A program made the translations under genes and the position numbers. The notes beneath the pieces are model-generated. The model saw only the letters and a list, made by a program, of their open reading frames with translations, was not told the DNA's origin and searched no databases. From Acanthaster planci (lineage: Eukaryota; Echinodermata; Asteroidea; Valvatida; Acanthasteridae), in assembly GCF_001949145.1 (NCBI RefSeq), contig NW_019091402.1, forward strand, positions 504,353-515,809: a DNA stretch of 11,457 nucleotides, in the 5' to 3' direction. Shown here piece after piece: positions 1 through 9,200 of this stretch (its first letter is position 1; every line of letters starts with the position of its first letter).

Positions 1-194
1 TGAAATGATGAATTGTTGAAGGATTTTGAAAACAGAAAAAATGATAGTCATGCCGGCCCAGCATCCTCAATGTTGAAAAATGCCCCGGTCCGAAGTGGTT
101 AATTATTATTTTCCCTTTTTAGCATTTATTTTGTTGCTTTTTTGGCTGAGAGTTACCAGGGCTACTATATTGATATTGGCTTCATGTTCTGTAG
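1..194. other. upstream intron sequence or unrecognised exon
   Basis: The only structure is a 32-codon open stretch at 4-99 that ends in TAA and lacks a donor in a usable phase. I treat the region as intron. Confidence 0.4.
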
Positions 195-217
195 GATGGA
201 AGATATTCCCGAGCGAG
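195..217 (+). CDS. exon 1 (microexon, phase 0 to 2)
   Basis: A 23-nt exon lies between the acceptor ...ttctgtag and the donor gtatga. In the frame that joins exon 2 it reads DGRYSRA plus the first two bases of an arginine codon. The other two frames are also open, so only the phase match to exon 2 selects this one. The tract before the acceptor is pyrimidine-rich but mixed. It is the least certain exon of the model because it is so short. Any upstream exon lies outside the window or was not recognised. Confidence 0.5.
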
Positions 218-3200
218 GTATGACTATCATGACCAAGAATACGACAGAAGGTAACCTTTGATAATAAATCCTTGTTTTATACAAGCATAAACACAAACTC
301 GAAGAATACTCCTTTCCAGAAGACTTTTTATTTTCCAATTCTGGCATTTGGCACTGAAAATCTTTCTCAAAGAAATAAGCAATCGTGCATTGATTCTTTT
401 ACTTATTAAAAATCACAAATTTCATTGAAAGTTTTAAGTTCCGTGTAATCAAATGATCAGTCATAGCTTGTATAATTCCAAGCTGAGTGTTTGGCGTTGC
501 GGTGTTGTAGACCAACCTGTTTTACTGTGAGCCGCTTATCAACCGTTTCCTCGATTACACATCATTATTGTACTGTTTCTTTGTCAAGTAAAGCTACTTG
601 GATTCACCATTTGTATTAAAGTGTCTTGCCTTGTAATCTCACCACAGGAGAGTAAGATTCAGTGATGACCATAATCCGGACAGGTGAGAAAACTTAATCA
701 ATTATTCCTTTTGGATTTTGTACTGATGCCCAACTGTTGTACATTACCAGTCACTGCTAGGCCAAAAGACAACTCTGACATAGAAAACGCAGAGCCTTTT
801 TCAATAAAGCCATTTGAATTTGGTTTTATACTCGACGTGCATTCCTGTAGACGAAGCTAATGGTAACAGTTAGAAGGGATAACACTCGAGGCTTCATTGA
901 CTAAAAGTGTTCCCCAAACTTCTGGAGTATGTGACGGTTATATGAGCTAGGATAATTCCAATTAATCACTGACTGTGATCAATTCATCAGTTAGTAGGAG
1001 AGAGACCCCACCCCCATGGAAGACCCCCCCCCGGACATTCCCCATTCCTATCAACCTCCTCATTCCTTGGATCGGAGAATTCAGTTTCTGTTGCACTTAC
1101 TTGAGTTGTGTTTTGGATCGCAGGGGCTATCCACCTCCAGGCAACACACGGTATGACAGACCCCCAGCAAACAGAGCCCCCGGAGATGGTAGGGACGTGC
1201 TGAGTGAACCGTTGGGATATGACTGGGTAAATGCAAAACATGGTATCGTCGCGTCAGCGCAACAAGGTCGTATCTCGTATACAAAACAAATGCAAGTGAC
1301 GACCTTGTTGCACTGACACGACGGTATTGCACCTGAAATCGCTTGGAGTTTTGATATCTTTAATTCATATAATATCTTTTTATTTTCATTATATGCGCGC
1401 CTTTGTCTTGTTTTATGGCAGAATATAAGTCGTGGTGGACGCAGTCGAACTTTACCTGAAATGGACAGGTGAGATTTTTTGTAGCGCATTTCTGAATTAG
1501 TTTATCTTTATGGAAGTAAGTCTTTCCCTGACTGCCAGCTGGTCCAAATAAAATCTATTATTCTTGAGAGATCACCCCCCCCGGCTAGAGCTGTGTCCCC
1601 CCCCACCACACACAAAGTTGTTGTTGATATTTGGGGCAGACATGCAGACTTGTCAGTGTTCTTGTCTACCAAATGAGGTGGTAGTGGTTCGAACCCTGCC
1701 TGCTACACTCCAAGGTCTGGGATTGTCCCGGTAACTCTTGCTGTGGGGAGGCCGTCAAATTTTGGGTTGTGAAATCTTTTTGCTCCTAAAGGTTGCGGCA
1801 GTGTTGCAGTGCTGTGCAAAAAATGACCTCCACGAGACTTCAAACCATATGAAAAACATTTAGCTTCGACTAACACAAACATGCGTGTTAGTGGAGGTGG
1901 TCCAATCCACTTGTCTGAGACACATCTTAAAGCTAACCACAGACATAGTTCAGACAAGCCTTATTGGTTTTAATGTTTTTCTCCTCAGGCAAAGGTCTAA
2001 CATCAGCAGAGCTGGTGGTAACATTGACAACAACCCGCCCAGAGCTAAGTCCGCTACGTTATCTAATGAAGAAGTAGGCATTGCCATCGGTAAGTCTGTC
2101 AACATCTTTTTGAGCTTCACAGTTTGTTTCAGACATTTACTGCTTGCTGTAGCATGAATCGTTATGCCTTAGGCACTCGATTAAAATTTCTTCATCATGA
2201 AAGATCACTCTTAATCCTCAAGGTTTCATCAAATCTCATAGAATCCCATTTGGTTGGGAATGGTCAGGATTTGGAAGCAATCATTTATGGTTCTGAAGGT
2301 TAGGAAACCTTTCGTCCAGTGCCGTATGTTAATTTGGCTTCAAAGCATTTTCACACTTGTCATTTGTTCACTGTAATGTGTTGTAACCATGGCGACTGTG
2401 ACCGTACTCGGCCTACACTAGACATTTCTAGCCATTAGGAGTTTTTTTCCTTCTCGTTATGACAACAGGAAACCGCGATACAGCCAGTGCAACAAGGAGA
2501 AAGAAAGAGCAGTATCGGAAAGAACTAGAGCAGCAGATGAAAGAAACGCAAGATGCCAAGAGGAGGTTGGTCCAGAGAGCCACAAGACTACCTCTTGGAT
2601 AATTAGCAGGGCAGGAGTCAAGTCCATTGAAAGTCCAGTCACAAGTCCCTTTTTGGAAAGGCCAGCCAGGATATGAAGGGTTAACAGTGGCAAAGGAATG
2701 CTTTTGTCCCAGTTTGAATAGCTTGTGACTTGGCTTGAGACAGGATGACTTGTTACGGACTTGTGATGGACTTGACCTCAGCCGATGAAAAACCTCTTGA
2801 GAAACAGGTGTGCTTGAAATCAGTCTTTTCCTTGGAGGTATTAAAAGCTTTGTGAAATTACACCATAATTATTCTTTTTGTTACAGAGAGAAGCAAGCAG
2901 AAATGCGCATCAACGCAAGTGGTGCAAATGATCCTACGAAAAAGGTATTTAAAGATCTTTCTCACCTGCAAGAAATTTCAGTTCCTAAGCTCGTGTTTTT
3001 CCGAAGTGTAAACATGGTGTTGTTTCTTTTGTTGTGATCCATGAAAGAGTTCACACTTAGCTTGTTTTTGCCCTTTGATTGGCTCTTGCAGGGACAAGGT
3101 CTCGGTTATGCACCCCGCAGTGCCTCAAGAACACCGGTACCCGGCCAGCAACCCCCATTGCAACCTCCCGCTGCCCAGCAAGCTGGTGCTCAGCAGGCGG

Positions 3201-6200
3201 GCTACCAGCCATCATTCCTTAACCAGGCCTACCCAGCTAGCCAGGGGCCATCCGTACAGCCCCCTGTGCCAGCCTTGGGCTTAGAGGAGGCCATTGCCAA
3301 GTCACGGTTAGGCGAAGCGCCCATGATAGAGAGGTATTGAAACTCATTTTTGTTCCAATACACCAAAACTTCCTAGGAAACTTCATTAAATCTTCTTCTT
3401 CTAATTCTGGTTGTCAAATTACAGTATACTGAATGTACACTTTCATGCAATATTTTCGTTGTAGGCCGTTCAGTCTGAATAACTACCAAACTACGCTCAA
3501 TGCGACATCCACGGATCCGTACATGTACTACGGTGTGAGGAATCCGATGGATCCCGATCCTGGTGAGTTTGGAACATTCTGCCATTATCTTCCTTTGCAG
3601 GATGAAAAGCCTGATCTTACCTGGGAAGGCAGGCAAGTAGTGGGTCTGATCATAAGGTCGGGGGTTCAAAAACCGGCAGCTGGTTGGATGTCATGGGCAA
3701 GTTACTTTACCACAACTTGTCTTTCTTTGTCCACAAGTATCAACAGGTACCAGTGAGAGAAGAGGTCAGACTTGCACTGATATGGGCTTCCCCATTTGTC
3801 TCATGGCCTGATGAACGGGGGTAATAATTGCAGTAGTGTCTTGTAAAGCAGTACTGCCGGATACGCAGGCCTTATAACTGCACTGTAGCGGTATCAATCA
3901 ACAGATGACCCATAGATATCATGATTGGATTTGTTTGTGAACACGGAGATGTGCACGTAAAAGTTCAGCAGATGTTCTGCACCTGTGTCTGGGTACTGTG
4001 AGCATGGCCTGAGCCATACTGGAGTATTTGCCATATTTTGAAAGCTCCCTATTGGTGAATTAGATTCTTGTATTTCACATGCTCAGTATGTCTGTCTGTC
4101 CAGAAGTTGGCCAGGTTGTCTGTTTGTCGTTTGTGCCTGTAGATATGGTGTGTGGAACTTTGATGGCACCTTAATGACGCCATCTTCTTTGCGTCATGAT
4201 GAGTATTTAACCTCCTTGCCAGACATGGAAAGCTCATTTTCAGTTTTTGACCGATAGTTTCGTTTTTTCTGTAGATAATTTGAGAACAGCCCGCACTTGG
4301 ATCGACTCCATGTCACGGTCACTTAGCAGAACCGGCGGTGAATATTTCTCATGAATTTACTGTTTGCCTGACGTACATTTATCACATCTTGTACAGTAGT
4401 CACTGAGTTGTTGCCGTGGATAATCTTGCTACTGCACAGCACAGGTTGAATTCGTCAAGTGTTTGTCTGACTACCATCTGTTGAGATGATTGGTTACCTG
4501 TTGAAAATATATAAATTTGTCGGGAGTGATTAGGAAATCTGACTCGTAAGTTCATGGATATAAATTTGCGAATTGTGAGCGTTGTGTTTGAATTTTCAGG
4601 TGTAGAAAAATAGGCTTCATCCCTTAAAACCTGATGCTGAGATCTTACCAAAGAGGACCTGAGGTTGTGGGGCCAAATATTGTTGTCGTCGTCATGGGCA
4701 GATGTTGTTTATCTACCTGGATTCCCATGTTGTTTTTGTGATATCTTAAAGATTGCCGTGATTTACAATTGTGTTCTGACACAGATCTGAGACTTTAGTT
4801 TCAAGGTTCTTCTTGCACCATGACTGTGAAAAACCACCAAGTTTCATTGACAGCGAGGAGCAGTTTTGCTCTGAAATTTACTGTGATTTTTTTTTGCTTC
4901 GTGTTCATTAACCCCCCTTCTCTGACACTGTGTGAAAACTTGCAGATGTTAAAAAATCTGTTAATTTTGATCGATGAATATTTTGCCCGCAGGTGCCGTT
5001 TTGGGTAAAGATGGGGACACGTTTGCTGGTAAAACAACTTGTTAACTTTTCAGTATAGACACCTGTTTTAATGTTGTAGTTGAAGAAATATGTTTGATAG
5101 CCTACTCTTTCGTTATTTCCACTTTGGTGGCAGGTTGTGAACCTTTAATTTGATAATACTTTCAACATTTCCAATAACTAACCCTCCTGATGATGAATTC
5201 AGTTCTAATTTTCAAATTTTTTACCACATTTTGACCCAGTTTCTGCCAGACCGGACAAACTCAATGGTGCGTGGTAAAGTTACCTCAGAGTCTTTCTGCA
5301 CATTTGCTGTCGACTTTAACTACAAAGTCCTCTTTATTTTTGTTGTGTTTTTTGTTTGACTTCAAACAGAGATTTTCAATAGTACACAAAACTTTGTACC
5401 GTTCCTCAGCACTCTTGTTACTAAAGAACAAATACATGTACACCATTTCCTCTGAGTGAAATGTGAGACAGAAATACATCTGCATTTGGAAACTGATTGT
5501 TAAGTTGGTGCGTGTTCGAGGGATCTTCGGCGTGTCATAATTGACAGACGTGTCTCTCCTCTTTTCGCAGCCTTCATGACTGACATAGAGATTGCAGAGG
5601 GTAAGAATAATGGAAATAGGCAACAGAAGGATGGAAGTTTGATGTGACAACTTTTAATTTGACCAAAACTTAAATCTCAGTGGCTTTTTGCAACCATTTA
5701 GTACAGTCATTTGCAAAGGTTTAGGACCGCCCATAGAAAATGCATTAACCTGAAGGAAAACCAAACTTAAACCAATCAATCATGGCAACCTATGTTTATT
5801 TTCAATGTGTAATCTTGGTACCTTGGTTGAACATTTTTGACTACATTTCCATGATTTGAGATGTTAACAATCTAATATTCAGTCTTCCCTCCTTTATTTC
5901 TGATTGCTTAGACTGGCTTTTTTTCCCCAAGCTACCTTACAGATAAAATGTCATACAAGACCTGCCTTTGCAAAAAATTTCATTCAAATGGGCATAGAGC
6001 ACTACACTGATGTTATGCACCACTGTAAAATCCTGTTAAGTAATCAGTCAAAGAGACAATGTAATGCAGGCCCAGTGACAGAAATACCAATCCAATTCAA
6101 GGTGGTCTTAAACTTTTGCAAATGACTGTAGATGGGAAGCTTGGCTGTAGCGAATATCTGTACAAAAATTATGGCATGAACTTTTTCTCAGACCTTGTAT

Positions 6201-9200
6201 CCTGTTCGCATACATGTTTAGATTGTAATGCTTTCTTACGACGGGCATTTTGTTATTGCATATTTTAACATGTGCTGTGCCAAACAAGCGAGATGGTGGC
6301 AATAAATGCAAGTCAATTCCTGGGAGCCAGTCGAAGATACACATAGTGTATTTTTAATCTTCCAACGGTTACATACGTGTACTCTTGTTGTCTTTAATGC
6401 TTCTTTTGTGCCTGATGTAAGTGATCAGTAAACTAACACCAGCTAGGGTGGATATGTGTGCTGGATAAATCCCTGTCGTTATTCAATGTTATATTCATAG
6501 CCAATCAGGGGAGCTACAGTCAGCCTCAAACCCCACAGCGACAACAACGACAAGCCGCAGGTGTTGCTACACGTTATGATCGACCTCAAGGTGCCCCCCT
6601 CCCGTCTACCCATTTGCCTACTGTTTGCTGTTCAGCCCTCATTACATAGCACTACTGACTCCCTAAGCCATGTTCATATTAGTCGGCTATGGCTAGGACT
6701 GTCACATGTGTCTATGTGAAGTGACTAGCCGCTAGCCAGAGGCTGCCATAAGTGTATGCATGAATTATTACTAGCCGCAGCCATAACAGTTTTTAATATG
6801 TAGCCTTTTTAGTATTGCACCAAACTCCAACATTCATTCTACACTGTGCTCTGTTACGCCAGTGACATTACCCAGTCAACTGTGCGTGTTGAAGTTTTCA
6901 AATATTCGCCAATGTTATTATCATCCACAGCTGTAGAAACTGCGGAATTGAATTTCTTCCTCAAACCTTTTCAGTTATACCCTAACCTAATGAGAATCAC
7001 AACCTCGCTGAATGTATAATGTCCTGATCCTGCCTTGACAGATCCCAGTATGTAAATTTGGGACATCAGAATATGCCAGCCAATACAGTACATGCACTGG
7101 TGGTTTCCACACCATTCCTAATATTTATCAAAATATTAATGGGTTAATTCCTTCATGCTTGTGAACGTAGAAATACAAATCAAGTGTGATTAACGTCATA
7201 AATGCCACTACCAAATAATTTCTCTTATGCAGTACAGCATGGTTGAAGTATTCTTGAATACTGACGTTTTCTCCCTCTTCGTAACTCCAAGCAGAACAGC
7301 AGGCTCTCACCCCCCGGCAAGGACGGAGACCGGCCCAGAATCCAAATGTTTCTCAAGTTTCTCCTCCATTTGCAAGTAATGAAATCTGTCGTAAATCTGT
7401 TACTTTCTTTCAAATATCCTGTGATGGTTAGAAACTGTTCAAGTGACATGAGTAACAATGTGTCATGAAAAATTTATTTCTTGTTTTATTTAAAGATTAT
7501 CATGATTACATTTGTCCAAATATTTCTATAGAAATTTGAACTCAAGCTCCAAAAAAGAGATAAAATAGAACAATAAAATTAATGAAAAAAAATTGAAAAA
7601 TATATGAAATTATCTTTGAAAGTTTCAATTAGAATATGTTAAAATTGTCTCTGGAAGTTTCAATTAATTTGTGACTAAGCTTTCCCTTCCTTGAGGCAGA
7701 GAAATAATGTTTTTTTTAAAAACAAATCTCATGGATAAAATGTCATAGGCCACCTATATCTTCTTCAGAGGTCAAATCTTTCCGATGTTGGAATATAAAT
7801 TTCTTTCAGCCAATGAGGAGCTAGATAACCCGCCACCAGTACAGAACACCATCACCAGACGACGGACCCCGAGACAACAGAACCAACCCAAGGCCGTTCT
7901 AAAACGTATCTCGCAGTTTGACCTCACAACTTGACCTTAACTCCCTGATCCTCCAAAATCTGCCAGGAAGTTTTTGAAAAATTTCTTAGGATTTAGGAAT
8001 GCAGAGCCTAGTCAAACATTCTGATTCTTGTAGATTTAGCAGAAGAGAACCAAAAAACCCAGAATGGTGGTATTGTTCTTTCAAGAAGTCTGTTGCTAGA
8101 GTTAGTCAAAAGACATCTTCAGTTCATCATCAGAGCAATGGAACCCAATGTTCTTAATATTATCATCTGTCAGAAAGTTTCGCTTCTAACACACCGTCAC
8201 CTGTTTTGTTTTCCTCTTTAGCGCCCACAGTTACAGGTGTAATAAGTGGGGGGGCAGGCCCCCAACAGTCAAAGGGGAAAGTCACCTTTTCACGTAATTA
8301 TCCCAAACCTTGCTTGACGTTCTTTCTTGTCGCTCAAGTCGTGTTCACAACTTTTTTTTTTCCTTGGGAAAAATAGCTTAGCTTTTCAATTGCACAGTTG
8401 CTTAAAAGAACATCATTACTTTCTTTTATGACATGAAAATTTCCCTTTTTTTTTTAAAAAGCTGTTGATGGACCAAGAAAAAACTTTCAACCCAGAAAAA
8501 AAGATCACATTGTTTTGAAAAATTTTATTTCTTGGGAAATTTGTATGATATGATGCAGAAATGAAAATTAGGTATTATTCATATCTTGCATTTGTAAATC
8601 AGTGATTTATATATAATCTATTTTATCTTGAAGAATTGGTACTTATTGATTTGATTAAAAAACACCTGCGTTTAGTTCCAGATCCATCAGAGTTACCCCA
8701 GCGACCCGATCAGCTCACCCAGGCAACCAGACAATTCCAGGAAACCTATAACCGTAAACTGAAATTCTACAAGTTGTCTGACGTGACGAATAACATGGCT
8801 GCTGTATGTGAAGAAATTGTTCCCACCCACATTTCCGATCAATTTTGCCGGAAGTAAAGAAAATTGAGTGGGATTGAAACACACAACTTCTAAAATGGTC
8901 CATGAAGAAACTGAACTACGTGTACATCCAGTCTTGGAGAGCACTGAAGAATGCCAAATAATCGCAAGATAACCACTTGGAATCTTGAGTAACTTGCCAA
9001 AGCACATGCTCATTAACAGGCCCTGCTTTAGAATACTGTGTGTGGAAACAATGCCCACTAACAGCAGCTTAAGGAGGCCTTTCCATTTGTACGTTTTTGG
9101 GGTGTGTCGCGTACACGATGCGTTCACTTGTTTCTCTCTCGAAGACACAGAAATTGATGCAATTAGCATAACACACGTGTGCGTTGTTTTCAGCCGTCAA

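Noticed and set aside
4-99. Open stretch of 32 codons at the left edge, starting N-D-E-L-L-K, as a further exon.
   Set aside because: The only GT sites near its end (95, 98) leave it in phase 1, which does not fit exon 1 or exon 2, and there is no pyrimidine tract before the possible acceptor at 33-35.
1005-1034. C-rich tract as a G-quadruplex on the other strand.
   Set aside because: The C runs are uneven and C-only runs are common in this sequence's introns; there is no four-run pattern of even spacing.
1189-1226. Exon 3 ending early at the gtaggg donor.
   Set aside because: It ends in phase 1, and exon 4 then reads into a TGA.
1127-1489. 120-codon open frame on the minus strand.
   Set aside because: It is antisense to exons 3 and 4 and runs through the foldback element, so it is a shadow of coding and repeat sequence.
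1686-1696. tRNA gene suggested by the perfect B box.
   Set aside because: There is no A box at the right distance and no acceptor or anticodon stem pairing.
5285-5650. 121-codon open frame on the minus strand.
   Set aside because: It runs antisense through intron 12 and exon 13, looks like random translation, and has no recognisable motif.
5904-6125. 73-codon open frame inside the MITE as a transposase remnant.
   Set aside because: It is too short, has no DDE-type motif, and runs into the terminal repeat.
6933-7016. Open stretch after a CCACAG acceptor in intron 14.
   Set aside because: The only usable GT ends it in phase 0, which breaks the frame into exon 15.
8693-9169. 158-codon open frame on the minus strand, the longest single ORF in the window.
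   Set aside because: It overlaps exon 18 antisense, has no family resemblance or regular composition, and lengths like this occur by chance.
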